A DNA stretch of 64,000 bases from Cryptomeria japonica (lineage: Eukaryota > Streptophyta > Pinopsida > Cupressales > Cupressaceae), in assembly GCF_030272615.1 (NCBI RefSeq), contig NC_081414.1, positions 338,314,502 to 338,378,501 of the forward strand, in the 5' to 3' direction. Both the position numbers and the translations under genes were made by a program. Below are positions 24,594-37,109 of this stretch, piece after piece. Within the stretch, counting starts at the first letter, position 1, and every line of letters starts with the position of its first letter. The notes below the pieces were generated by a model that saw nothing but the letters and a program-made list of their open reading frames with translations, did not search any database and was not told the origin of the DNA.

Positions 24594-24815
24594 TTGCCGG
24601 CGAATTTCTCCGCTGGTTTTCTAATTGATCTCCTCCAACTATTCAAAGTTCTACGCCTTCAAATTCAACACATCGACTTTGAACCGCAAAAGAAGAAGAA
24701 AATGCGTACAGGAATCTTTAACAACAAATTTCTCGTCTGCAACACAGCCGTCGAGTTAGTGTTTGAACTTCTGTTTGCAGGGCATCAGCGTAACCGCTGG
24801 CAATCATGGTCCTAA
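24594..24815 (+). promoter_or_regulatory. Upstream ORF overlapping the start of RLK copy 2
   Basis: A 73-codon frame with a second in-frame ATG at 24701. It ends in ...NRWQSWS with TAA at 24813-24815, so it overlaps the RLK ATG (24806) by ten bases in another frame. Copy 3 keeps the same arrangement (43095-43316) and the truncated copy has a similar frame (to 37352). In copy 1 the corresponding ATG meets a stop after eight codons. If the leader is transcribed as seen, such an overlapping uORF would be expected to lower translation of the receptor. Many amino-acid differences between copies argue against a conserved peptide. Confidence 0.45.
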
Positions 24816-27800
24816 TTCCTAATACAATTGGGATATTTCCTCTATTCTGTTGCATTCTCAGTGTTCTCTTTCTCCATTGCACCTGCATCTCGGAAGAGGG
24901 CAAAATTCTTCTCCAGATAAAAGGGAGCGACTGGATCGACGGAGGTAACAATTTGACGGACTGGAATGCTTCTGACGAAAACCCCTGCAGTTGGAATGGG
25001 ATCTCTTGCAATGCTTCCAAGGTTGTCACTGCAATTAATCTCACGGGCGCCTCAATTTCAGGCAATCTGACTTCTTCCATATGCCTTCTTCCAAGTCTGG
25101 AGACGTTGATTCTCAGCGGGAATGCTTTCCAGGGGCTCTTTCCCGATGAGCTGTTTGATTGCAAGGGTTTGCAAGTGCTTGATTTGTCCAGCAATCGCTT
25201 ATTTGGAAGCCTGCCCAGTCGAATCAGTGAATTCAGGCAGCTGAGGGTCTTTAATTTGTTAGAAAATAGTTTCAGTGGCTCCATTCCTCCAACCTTTGGA
25301 ATGTTGTCCAACATCCAAGAGCTCTCGCTGGACGAAAATAATTTGACGGGCGGAATCCCTACTTTTCTCGGCAATTTGACAACCCTGAGGAAATTCACTG
25401 TTGGCGATAATCCTCTCCTTGGCGGTGAGATACCAGTAGAGCTCGCGAAATTGAACCGGCTGCAACATTTAGAATTATATAATTGTACTCTAGTAGGTGA
25501 AATTCCGAATTTTTTCGGTAATTTAACGCAGTTGGACTGGTTGGATTTGTCGAAGAATCAGCTGAAGGGCAATATTCCGACTAGTTTAACTACTCTGTCC
25601 AAGTTGAGTACTTTGTACCTTTGGAGCAACAATTTGTCTGGATCGATTCTGTCTGACATCGACAAGATGGGGAACTTATCAACCTTAGATCTTTCTGCCA
25701 ACCAGCTAAGCGGCGAAATTCCATACAGAATCGGCAATCTGGAATCCCTGGAGCAGCTCATTTTGAATCAAAATCAGCTCACCGGAGAAATTCCTGCACG
25801 GCTTGGTATGCTGCGGAACTTAAGTAAGTTATATCTGTTTAGTAACAAGCTTAAGGGGTGGTTGCCCCAGGATTTGGGTACATTTTCCAATCTTTATATG
25901 GTCGATGTGACGGAGAACGCTCTGGAAGGCCCGCTGCCGAAAAATCTGTGCAAAAAAAGAATGCTTTACGGGTTGGCTATAGGTTCAAATAATTTCAATG
26001 GAAGTCTACCTTCATCCTTGGGAGATTGCGAAAGTTTACAGTCTGTGCAGCTGTATAACAACCAGCTCAGTGGTGAGATTCCTCAGGGGCTTTGGAGCGC
26101 TTCAGGCCGGGCACAGCTGATGCTTTATAATAACAAGTTTGAAGGTCAGATTCCAGCTACGATTGGACAATCAAAGAGCCTGGCTTGGTTGCAAATAAAC
26201 AATAACCAATTCAGCGGAAGCATTCCCTCGGAGATTGGGCAGCTGACAAACCTCCAGATCTTAAACGCGAACAGCAATCAGTTGTCAGGGTCCATTCCAA
26301 ATGAGGTTACGAATTTGACATCGATCAATAGTCTCCAGCTTGATCATAATTTTCTTTCAGGAGAAATTCCCAAGGGTTTAATATCACTGAAGAAGCTTAC
26401 TGTTCTCAATTTGGGTACAAATCGTCTTACAGGCGAAATCCCTGCATCCCTGGGCGACCTGTCGGCACTGAACAGTCTTGATCTCTCAAATAACTCGCTC
26501 TCTGGCCAAATGTCTGCTGAATTAGGACGCCTATCATTAACTGTTTTCAATGTATCCGACAATCGCTTGTCTGGTCCAATTCCTGCCGCTCTGGACAATT
26601 CGGCTTACAAAGACGCTTTTCTCGGCAATCCAAGATTATGCGGAGGTCGGAATTTGATGCTGAGGTCGTGTTCTTCAGACAAGATATCATCTCGACAATT
26701 GGCTGCAATTATAGTACCGTGTGTGATTTTAGCAGTCATAGCACTAGGCTCCATTTGTGTGTGTTGGTTCTGTCTCAGGAAAGCAAGGGCCACGCCATCA
26801 TGGAAATTGACATCTTTCCATCTGCCAGAGCTGAACGAGTTGCACATCATCCGCAACTTGTCGGAGGATAATGTTATTGGATCCGGAGGCGCTGGAAAAG
26901 TTTACAGGGTCATTCTGCAGAGCGGGGAAGCGGTAGCGGTGAAGAAGATCCGGAACATAAGCAGATCACGGGGAAAATTTAAGAGAAAAGGGGCGCAGCG
27001 AAACCATGAATTGGGGGAAGTGGAGGTGGATACATTAGGACTCATTCGGCACAACAATATTTTAAATCTCCTCTGCTGCATTTCAAGCGAAGAGTCCGAT
27101 TTCAAGCTATTGGTATACGAGTACATGCCCAACGGGAGCTTGTTGGAGCGCCTACAGAATTCACAAGGACCACAAGTAGGGCTGCCTTGGCCAGTCCGCT
27201 ATAAGATCGCACTGGGGGCAGCCCAAGGGCTGAGCTATATGCATCACGATTGCACACCTCCAATTCTACACAGGGATGTGAAATCCAGCAACATCTTGCT
27301 GGATAAAGATTTAGAGGCTAAAATTGCAGATTTTGGCCTGGCCAGAGTTCTTAATAACCTGGGCGAAGAGTACTCTGTTTCAGGCTATGTGGGGTCTCAC
27401 GGATATATAGCTCCAGGTCCGATTTTATCTATCCTCGTTGAATGCTAGTCGGTCCGATTTTATCTATCCTCGTTGAATGCTAGTCTGTTTAATTTTCAAT
27501 TTCTTGTCAAAGATTTAGCGCCATTAACATTATAACCTTTGATGTGCAAAGTATTTTCAATTTCTTGTCAAAGATTTAGCGCCATTAACATTATAACCTT
27601 TGATGTGCAAAGTACGGCCATAGACTGAAAGTGAGTGAGAAAATTGACGTGTACGGCTTCGGAGTGGTGGTGTTAGAGCTTGTGAGCGGGATGAAAGCTA
27701 CGAATGAAGTGCAGTACGGGGAAGGAGTGGACATTGTGGAGTGGATCCACAGCACAATAATAGGCAGGGGAGAGATGGGAGTGCTGGACTGGAGAATATT

Positions 27801-28059
27801 GGAAGAGAAGTACATAGAGCAAATGCTGTTGGTGTTGCGGGTGGGTCTGGTATGCACAAACAGAGACCCCAAACGGCGGCCTTCGATGAGGAAAGTGGTG
27901 GAGATGCTGGTGATGTGCAATCCAAACCAGGAAGAAAGGAATAAGATGCTCTTTCCGCTGGAGAGGAGGAGTCGGAGGGCGGCTGCTAGTTTCTCAGCTA
28001 CCACGCCACTTGTTCCCACTCACAACGAAGCGGATTACTTTTCAGATTTGGAGACCTGA
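24806..28059 (+). CDS. LRR receptor-like kinase, copy 2, splice-site defect
   Basis: Exon 1 is 24806-27416. The segment homologous to exon 2 of copy 1 is 27611-28059. If joined there, the product would be 1019 residues with all kinase motifs (VAVKK, HRDVKSSN, ADFGLAR). However, the acceptor is GCAA|AG instead of GCAG|AG, so the needed AG is gone. Splicing at the next AG (27611-27612) would give a quick stop. An AG at about 27629-27630 would restore the frame but remove E-Y-G-H-R-L-K, including the APE glutamate. Without splicing the frame ends in the intron after 880 residues, cut inside the activation segment. No stops or frameshifts lie in either exon. The 5' half resembles copy 3 and the 3' half copy 1. 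It is probably a recent, functionally impaired paralogue. Confidence 0.85.
27416..27613 (+). repeat. Two tandem duplications in the intron of RLK copy 2
   Basis: A 35-bp unit starting GGTCCGATTTTATCTATCC is repeated at 27416-27450 and 27451-27485, duplicating the donor side. A 61-bp unit starting ATTTTCAATTTCTTGTCAAA is repeated at 27492-27552 and 27553-27613, duplicating the acceptor side. The intron is 194 bp, exactly 98+35+61 when compared with copy 1. Both 61-bp copies carry the same mutated acceptor GCAAAGT, so the acceptor mutation came first. Confidence 0.95.
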
Positions 28060-29500
28060 AAATCCTCCGAGTTCGCCACGCAATTCCCCCAAATTCCCAT
28101 CACGGGTACCTGGACTTTAAGGTCAAAATTTGATGGTTGTATGACTGTATTTTTAGTATTTTAGTTGTAAAATTATAATAAATTCAGAAAAAAAAATTTC
28201 AATATAGATTTTTCTTTAAAATAAAATAGTTCTAGTCAAAATTAGATCGTATTTGAAAGGACATCCTTGATATATTCTAAATGGAAAGAATCTACGAGTT
28301 TTTTTCAAGGCCTTGTGCATAGTAGAGATTTATGTTTTCATGTGAATGTATTAGTTTTATATGAATGTATACGTGGAGCTGGAAAATTAAGTTCAATTTT
28401 AGTGTTGATTGATTTTGTGGATTATTTTTTAATTCATCTAAAAAGGGTGTCATAATTTTTGTAAGCATAGGTTTGTCATTGCTGACCTTGATAATTAGAA
28501 AGCAATTTGTTGACATACTAATTCTAGGTATTGAGTTTTGTGCATTGTTAGAGGGTTGCATGCTCATTTCCTAGTGCAATATATAGTTGAATAGTTCCAC
28601 ATGTTTTAAAAAATTATGTATCCATATTTGTTAGTTTTCTATTAATGTTGATGGCTTAGAGAGCTTGTGTCATTTCTTTGTTTTATATTTTGTTTTAAGT
28701 ATAGAAGGAATTTTTTTATACTTGGATTTGTAGGGCATGTCAACACTCTTTTTTAACAAAATGTCTAACTATTATTGGAAATAAATCTTCTTGTCTTTTT
28801 CATAGTTGCTTTATTTTTATGGTTTCAATTTGCTTGTTTTTTTTTCTCCAAAGTCTTTTTTATTTAAATATCAATTTTTTTAATACCTTGGGTTTGATAT
28901 GAAATTTTCAATTAATGGCTTGATAGGGTTCAAGGACAAGAACAATTTTGGTTGGATTGCATCTAAGTGATAACTATTTGTGATCTTATGGTTTGACCAA
29001 ATTAGTAGTTTCTATTATTTATGTATCATGGATTTTGCAAGGCCAAACATAAAATGACTAGTTTCATATTCTAATTTTATTAGTTGTTGCCACTAATTGA
29101 CTTGTCTTTGTTTTATTTCCATTGATGTTACTATTTTTTACATGGTATATTCACTTGAATGGCTTCTAACTATTGAATGATTTTTTTATGCCATATTGAT
29201 GGAGAATAATGTTCATTAAGTCAAATTCATTTAGATGAACATCTCCTTACACACACAATGTAGTTGGGCCTAGTAGGTGGTAGTTGCCACTTACACTACA
29301 CTTTTATATAGGTTTTTAAATATATGAAAAATGACACCCATTTCAATAAAATTGGAATACATGAAACTCTAATTAGATTAGTGCATCTCATTTGAAGTCA
29401 AGAATTAGAGAAAATCAATGCATTTCAAATAAAACATTATCATGATAAGAGTCCACATAACACACTATTATAAAGAAAAGAATTTAAAATGTTTTGAGAT
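28060..29500. other. 3' flank of RLK copy 2, shared with copy 1
   Basis: 3' UTR and non-coding flank collinear with 19154-20690. AATAAA at 28177-28182, about 120 bases after the stop, is a candidate polyadenylation signal. Similarity is interrupted at 29511 by a LINE fragment and resumes at 31090. Confidence 0.75.
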
Positions 29501-29510
29501 AAAAAAAAGT
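29501..29510. repeat. Target-site duplication of the LINE fragment, left
   Basis: AAAAAAAAGT here equals 31080-31089 on the other side of the insertion. The run of A makes the exact border ambiguous. Confidence 0.55.
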
Positions 29511-31079
29511 TGTTGTTAGGGCTCCCTTCGGCACTATACACAGGCATGAGGAGAGGAATTCTTTGCATTGGATGGGTTTGGAGACTACTACTATTACTCT
29601 TGAGAAGGATGTGTCCTATGTTGATAAGACTCTGTTGCCCCTATTCGCTTCTAAGTTATCGGCACCTGCGGATAGGATTTGTCAATCTGGAAATTTTCAT
29701 AGGGATAATGATGGTCGAGATTTCACACACCTATCTCCACCAAGGCCAAAGATGGGGGAGAGATGTGTAGGGGGTCCTTATTGGTTAGAAAGAAGGTTTG
29801 CAAAGTTTGTGTTCAGTTCATTTCATACTTGGCTAAAGCCTTGCTAAAAGTGGAGTTTGGAAAGGAAATCATAGATGAAGTGTCAAAAAATGAAGCCTTT
29901 TTTGCAATATATGGTCTGATTGGAAGATTCAGAGTATTCTGGCCAAGCATGTCTGAGTTGCATCAATGGATTTCAAATACATGACATCCAATATTGAGTG
30001 GAGATGTTCAAATCTACCCTTGCGTGTGAGGATTTTTTGTGGTTGTCTTTGATGACATCAAGGATTGTCGTATTTTCTTGTGCAACCACTAATAGGACTG
30101 TGAGCAACATCTACTTATGTTAAAACCCTGGCACTCCTCCTTTGATCCTACAATTGAATCTTTTTCTAGAATCCCAATTTGGGTAAGACTCCCAAATATT
30201 CCATTGCAATTTTGGTTTGGTTCCTGCTTTGAAGCTATTAGCAACTTGTTGGGAAGGTTTTTATGGATTGATGAAGGCTATGTAGACTATTTGCACACCA
30301 TGTATGCCCACATTTTGGTTGAGATAGATTACACCAATGATCTCCATGCTGACGTCTTCCTTAGCATTAATGGGGGGTGTTGGAAATAGATGATAGATTA
30401 TGAGGGTATACTAGTTTGTTGTTGTAGTGTTTTCAAATTGGGCATTTGGCTACTCAATATATAAATAGAAGATGAATATCTAAGCTACTGGGAGAAGGGA
30501 TGCTTCTCCCCACCACTACTTAGTGGAGAAAGAAAAAAACTCTGAGGACAACTCAAACATTACTTTTGATGATAATGAGACTTGAGGGGATGATCTTCAA
30601 AAGATTGCAAATAGAAAAAATAGGCTTTGTCAGGGGTTACAAACACTTCATCTCTTAAAAAGGGTGGTAATGTGAAAGGGGTAACAAATAAAGATTCGGG
30701 GGTGGGAGATCAAGCAAAAAGCTCCATTTTGGATGGGGCATGGATAAATCTCCAAAAAAAGGTGAACCAGAGTCTGGGGGTTTTAGAGAAAAATTGGACA
30801 GTTGTTCAAAGGAAAAAAGAAGAAAAATGATGTCGACTTCAGCATGCTTCTTCAGTTCCATTCTAAGTGTGGAGCAAAACCCAAGAGATAAAATCTTGTG
30901 TGATGTTATACCTTTCCCTATTGATCTTGTGAAGGGGATTTTGGGGTTTCATATATTGTGGATTTATGTTATGGGGATGAGGTTCCCACTTTGTGGCCTC
31001 GCCTGGTATAGGCCAGGCTAAATTTTTCCACTCAGATTTGATATAGTGGCTTATACCCCTTAACAACTATTAATCTACC
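29511..31079 (+). mobile_element. LINE (L1-type) remnant with ORF1 and 3' end
   Basis: The flanks on either side align with one continuous stretch downstream of RLK copy 1, so this 1.57-kb segment is an insertion. It ends in a short A tract and is bordered by a 10-bp direct repeat. It contains an ORF1-like segment (30117-30389) and lacks recognisable endonuclease or RT, so the middle of the element is deleted or it is a non-autonomous derivative. Confidence 0.65.
30117..30389 (+). pseudogene. LINE ORF1 remnant (DUF4283-like)
   Basis: The translation includes PIWVRLPNIPLQFWFGSCFE and LGRFLWIDEGY, the pattern seen in the DUF4283 region of plant L1-type ORF1 proteins (usually IWVRLPGLPLEFW...GRFL.VD). 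The frame is short and has no start context or zinc knuckle. Flanking frames at 29563-29847 and 30627-30830 may be further pieces of the same ORF1 in other frames. Confidence 0.55.
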
Positions 31080-31089
31080 AAAAAAAAGT

Positions 31090-31924
31090 ATCATTAGCAA
31101 TTGGTATAGGTTTATGCTTGTCCAAGTTTCTTTTTTTCCCACTAGTTTAGTTGCACTAAAGTAAGAGTGGTGGGAAAAGAACTTGTTTTCAATATCTTTC
31201 GGTGAGTGATATGCATGCTTTCCTCTTGTGCCTTTGTGCAATCTTAAGGATAAAAAATACCACCTACTATTTTTCGTTTTCTTTTTATTACAAGGAATCC
31301 AATGTGTGCATGCCCTTCCCTTGCATTTATGTGATCTTAGGTGACTAAAAGCACTTGGGTCATTCCTTCTAAGGGGCTTGCTTAGGGATTTGATCACCAT
31401 AGGTAATGACCCCAATTCTCATGTTATAGTGATGTATAAAGAGAAAGAGGTGAATCGAAAGACACATTTTTGGATGTGGAATCTTATCAATTTTGGCATA
31501 GACCCCTAAATATTTATACCTCAGGGAAGTGAAGGTGGAGAGTGGGTTACCCTCTCCACCCAACTATTTGACATTTTTTGTCTATGGATTTGGCCTCACA
31601 CACTTTTTAGCTAGATAGAGGACTCATCAAGCTTGTTCATCTTAGATTACCTGACTTTTAACCATTTCATTTATGGTGCATCAAATACCAACCAAGCCAA
31701 AAAAGTTATAACATACTTCTAAGTGGTAAATATAAAGAACACTTTTGATAAGGATTTAAGCCTCCGAGGTATGGGGTTCATAATTGGTGCATGACCTTGC
31801 ATTTCCTAGCTACTCAAGCCCTTGGTAGATAGTATAAATGTGGACCTACAAAATATGAAACTTCTACTTGAATAATATAGGATTGTGCAAGTGTTTAGGT
31901 CGTCTTCTTATGCAAAATTAGTGT
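31090..31924. other. End of the duplicated flank, then unassigned spacer
   Basis: 31090-31260 still matches 20690-20850 downstream of copy 1 (shared GGTTTATGCTTGTCCAAGTT and CTAGTTTAGTTG). After that no similarity or gene is recognised. Confidence 0.6.
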
Positions 31925-32960
31925 ATGTGCATAAATATCCCCTCAATTAAATTTATTTTTTTGTTTTGTTTTCAAATCTATATCTTAGTCAAGAAAATAA
32001 TCTTCATTATAAACCAACCATCCAATATTTTCCTCTTAATCCTTTATTCATTCCTCCAAATCAATCCCTCATCCATCGAAATCACCCAAATCTTTCCAAT
32101 CCAATCCTCTATCCCAAAATCAAATACATACCTCATCCAAAATCTGTTTACCCTCCATCCCTCCATTTTATCATATAATGACCCTATTGATTATCACTTA
32201 CCTAAATTGGTGCATACATGAATTAGTGTATTCGTGCAACACATTCATAAATTGGCATATTTATGAATTAATGCTTCTATGATTCTACACTTTTGTATCT
32301 TGATGTCTTCTTTCTCATCCATTCATCCATATCCTACTCAAATCTATCCCCTATTAAAACCAAATCCACTTTCATCCTCCATATTAATCCTTAAGACCCA
32401 TTCTTCTTACCCCTTAATGCTCATTATTTTAATCCCCAGTCCACTTCTAATCCATTATCCTAATTTCAACCCCCTTCCAAAATCAAAATCTAAATTTCTT
32501 AATCAACCTTTCCTTCTAATCTTAATCCTTATCCAAAATCAAATCCCATAGTCTCTTCTTCCAAACACTATCCCACAATCAAATCCAACTTCTTCATTTT
32601 CTCTTCTCAACTCATCTCTTCATCAAACCTATCATATAATCTGAATTAAATCCAACTTCATCTAAATATTAATCAATCATTCATCCATCCCTAGTGTTTT
32701 AATAAAAATCATAATCTAAATCTTCATCCCAAATCTATTGAACCTTCGTCTTCTAATCCTACATAAAACATTTTTCTATTCTAATCTCCAAAATTGTCCT
32801 TCTTCCACTCTGAACACCTTATCCCAAATACAAATATGATCAAATCCAAAACCAAAGCATTAATAACCAATGCTATAGCTCATCCATCCATCTAATCTAG
32901 CTCATTTTTATTTAATCAAATCCATTTCCATATTCCATCCCAATCCAATCTAACGCCATC
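31925..32960. other. Strand-biased, C- and T-rich segment
   Basis: About 1 kb in which G is rare on the plus strand and phrases such as CCAAATCCA, ATCCAACTTC and TCATCCAT recur irregularly. Several stop-free frames result from the bias and are not believed to be genes. It may be an old degenerate satellite. Confidence 0.5.
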
Positions 32961-35900
32961 TCTCCATTCTGTACCTTCCCATCAATCTTAGATGCTAATG
33001 AAATTATTCTTATTGACCAATTCCTCAATACAATCCCTATGATGATAATGGGAGTCTTGTGGACGAAGATGAGATCCTCCCATCCACCATTCCTTATGCC
33101 CAAGAATCCATTAGCTTCACTCCAATTCATAAAGATATCCTAGCCTACTTCTTCAATCATGTTCAAGATGCCATGGTGAAATATATGGATCTAATATACA
33201 TGCTTGTATATTTCGTTGATGTGAATCTTGTCTAGGATTTCATGCATGAACAATGGAGTGAAAATATCACTATGCACATTTTTTGTTGCCCCTCATTTGA
33301 CCAATCAACGCTATCCATGTTTGGTGCTCCATTCGTCCATATGAACCCATGTACATGTGATGACCACCTATGTTGTCACTCATATCTAGTCCAACAATCT
33401 TTCACATCCATTCATTTCTCTAGAATTCATTTTCTGAATATTGTATTTCTTAAGTGCATGTAGTGTGTGACTATATGAGGATAGTCTATAACATTTTATT
33501 TTCGCCAAATTTGAGCTCCTCGTGGAGTAGTTGGCAATGTTCTTGACATTGATGCATGTATATCAAGCCAATACATATTTGTAGCACTCAATGTGAAGAA
33601 TAATGTAGGAGAGCCAATTTGATGGAACATGTCTATCAATCCTACATGACATTTAGCCCAATATGACCTTGTACCCTTCAATGTGGTTCCAAACCGCATC
33701 TTCACACAAGACTATACCATAATTTGTTAATATATAATTACATGGAGACATTCTCTTGAACCATGCAATGGGAATTGACGCATGTATGCATATTTTTCCA
33801 TTACAACTATATATAGGAGAAGAGGAGTACAATAGCACATTCTAAGAAATTTACAAAGATATAAACTAAACAAAACAAGAATTTTTTTTTGTGATAAACA
33901 TGAGACCATTAAGATAATTATATCTATCATGGCTTGTTGGTCTATTAAATGAACTAGGAATTTGGAAAGACCTGAAAATTGAAATTAAATGAACTAGGAA
34001 TTTGGAAAGACCTAAAAATTGAAAGTAATCAATCTAATATTATAATTAGAAACCCTAAATACTATCAAATTCCAGTCCACCCATGCTACCATATTTGTTG
34101 TTGGTAGTCGGTAGAAGGAAAGAGAAGGGAACGTCCCCTATTCTCATAAAATAAAGTCAAACCGACAATGTGGAAAACGTGCGCGATGCGAATTCTTACT
34201 TAAATGAATGACAAAGTCAAATCAACTCTTGACAAGAATAAACAAAGTCTTAATGAGTTACAACCCTATAATTGTCAAACATTGCGGATGATTGTTCCAC
34301 GAAAGTTCATCATTTTGCTCACGCTGACTTGTGAGAAATTTAACGGTTTTGTGGCATTCAATAGATTTGTTTAATGTACTTTTTTATTACGTGGCAGCCA
34401 ACGGAGTACCGTATAAGATTTGATGGCTGAAATTCTATGGATAATCTAGGCAGTTAAAGTCTAAACTAGTAATAGAAATGGTCAATAAAAATGGTTGATG
34501 TTTTTTATTATTTAATTTAAATTGAAAATTATGTTATATTTGAAAATTTCAATTAATATATGCTAGAGAGATTATAAAAAATAAATGTTCGAGTTTCTTA
34601 TATAATAATAGTGAAAATTTTGTTGAACATGTTTTAAATTTTGGATAGATAAGTAATGAAAAGAGTGGTTTGTCTATATAATGATAATAGTTGTTCGAAT
34701 TATGGATAAATGAGTGATGGAAAGAGTGTCTTGTTTGTATGATGATAATATTTGATTGAAATTTAGGTTAAATGAGTCATGTTAGGAAAAGGTCATTATG
34801 CAACTTGCATAAGAAATAAATATTTTAATTATGTAAATTGAATATTTATTTGTGGTGCATCTTTAGAAAGGTGTTTAGCCACATTTATTTGGATTCACTT
34901 TTGAAGTTTTATGTAACATCATAGATATTTTATTTGTGGGTTGCACATTAAAAAAATATTTATATTGGAAAAACTCAACATCAAAAAGTAAATGGCGGGG
35001 TTATTGGTTTTGTGCATTTAATTTTTTTTGGATATGTAGTTTTTCCAATACCACAAGTTGTATTTTTGTGAACTTGAATCTTTAAAGTAAGCACATGTTT
35101 AGTATTTGGGGTTGGTTAGTTGGATGGTTTACTTGACTATTATTTGCTTTGAGCTCTTTTGAATAGTGCATATGTATGACATGAGATGTGTGATTTTATG
35201 GTTATCCATTATGCTTGGGTATATGGAGGATCTATTGGAGGATCTTGATGATCTAGAAAGTGGCCATGAAGATTTTGTAAGTGTATTGCAATGCTTCATT
35301 GTTGATAATACATTGAATGTGGATGTTTCTAGAAATTGATTTTTTTTCTTGAGGGTTTTCTAAGAATATCTTGTGTAATCTTGTTGTATGTCTTTGATAT
35401 GTGCATTATGATTATTCTGTAAACTTATATGCATGTTTTTCTTTCATAAGTTATATAGGAAATAGTTTGGTCATCTTGATAATTTCCTAACAAGTGTTAG
35501 TAAAGTCATGGTTGTGGTTGAGAGAGGTGAGAGATCCCTATTTTTTTTTTACCTTTGTTTAAGAAATTTTAAAGAAAAGGTAAAACCATGGCAATGCAAA
35601 GAGAGATTTTAGATATTTCAAGTTATGAAATGTGTTGTGGAAGTTGTGAGAGATGCAAACTTGGGGCTTGGAATTTGCAAATTTGTGATTTTTTTAAGAT
35701 TCCAGGTTTGAAAAAGATTTAGAAAAAAGAGTTCTTTGAGGTATTAACCATAATTTTCATTTATACATATAAGTTATTTATTAGCTAATGAAGATTGCAA
35801 TCATGAATCAACACTTGAAATATTTTTTGTTGTTGAATACTTAAGACATAACAAGAATTATTTTGATTGAACTAATTATCAATAAATTAACTTTTTTATT

Positions 35901-36339
35901 TGATCCAAATTAGTATATAAATAATAAAATAAATTATATTATACATTTTTAAATAATAAATTTAAAATATTCAAATTTGATTATAATATCATCTATATAA
36001 AATAATTTTTATATTAATAATTTTAATAAAATTTATAAATTAATAAAAACAGATAGATTGTAAAATAAGATACACATTCCATGTGATAATTTTTTACCTT
36101 TGAAATATCATTTGTCCTTATAGAAGTTTTTTAAAGATAATGTATGAGGTTCATTCAAAGTGGCCCTCCCATTAACTACAAATACCAAACATGACACACC
36201 ATTATTTCATTATCTTTTATTGGTTTGATTCAACTTCGAATGAATGTAATCTTGATTTCATTATGTATTTAAGCATTTTGATATAGAAGAATATTATGAA
36301 ACATTTTTCAAAATAATAGGTAATCATAATATATGTATT
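32961..36339. other. Unassigned AT-rich spacer
   Basis: No gene or element recognised. It becomes extremely AT-rich between about 35880 and 36060. A short tandem duplication at 33944-34023 is listed separately. Confidence 0.5.
33944..34023. repeat. 40-bp tandem duplication
   Basis: 33944-33983 and 33984-34023 are the same 40 bases (ATTAAATGAACTAGGAATTT ...) with a single G/A difference. A recent local duplication. Confidence 0.93.
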
Positions 36340-37100
36340 TATATTCAATTTTATAAATTAAATTTATATTTTTAGTGTTTTTTATTCATGTTAAATGAAT
36401 AGTTTTTTTTTTTTAAAGTTTTTCATTTTTTATTGAATTACATGTTATTGGAGAGAGATTTGGCTTGTGAGGATGGGCCCCTACAATTCTATCTGCTTTG
36501 TCTGGTTAATTCTATGTCGAAACTTTACTCTTGTTTAGTTTAATTAGTTTCCCTATTATAGTTCCCAACCATAGTTCCCTCCCACCCTGCAAAGAATTAT
36601 AGTTGGAGCTATAGTTGGGTTCGAGCTAGTGAACTATAGTTGTTCGAAATCCTTAATATTGGGTGGGTGGGAATCATAGGATTTTGTATTGAAGGGTGGA
36701 AGGCTATAATTAAGTTTCGTACTACAAGGTGGAAGGCTATAGTTGATTCCCACCCACATGAGATTATATTTTGGAACCCTGATGAAATTTTATTATTCGA
36801 CTCCATAAAGGTCTCTTATTGAAACAAGTTAATGAAAATACTAACAAAATTTTGGGAAGGGAGAGATTTTGACCTTTACATAAATGTGATGATAGACATA
36901 AAAAAGTAAAAATAGAAAAGCACGCCATTTTAGAATGTAAAACTTACAATGACATATATAACACACATTAATTTAATAATAACATCTTTTCAAAATCTAT
37001 TCAACGAAAAAGATACTGAAAAAAATTAATTGTTAAATTGAATCATAAAAGATCAACACCTTAACAAATAAATAACAAAGTTTACCATCCAATATACTGT
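36340..37100. other. Upstream region of the truncated RLK copy, with a ~330-bp insertion
   Basis: The outer parts align with 23280-23560 upstream of copy 2. The middle (about 36465-36798) has no counterpart there and so looks inserted. It contains repeated CTATAGTTG words and a 13-bp perfect inverted repeat, GTGGGTGGGAATC at 36663-36675 against 36745-36757. It could be a small non-autonomous element; no clear terminal repeats were found. A TTGACC word is at 37101-37106, next to the leader. Confidence 0.45.
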
Positions 37101-37109
37101 TTGACCAGT

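Noticed and set aside
24718-25398. 226-codon minus-strand frame across the start of RLK copy 2, repeated at copy 3
   Set aside because: Shadow of the LRR coding strand. No recognisable domain and no splice or promoter context.
31925-32551. Three plus-strand frames of 70-98 codons
   Set aside because: Caused by C/T bias that avoids stop codons. No motif, and the frames overlap each other.
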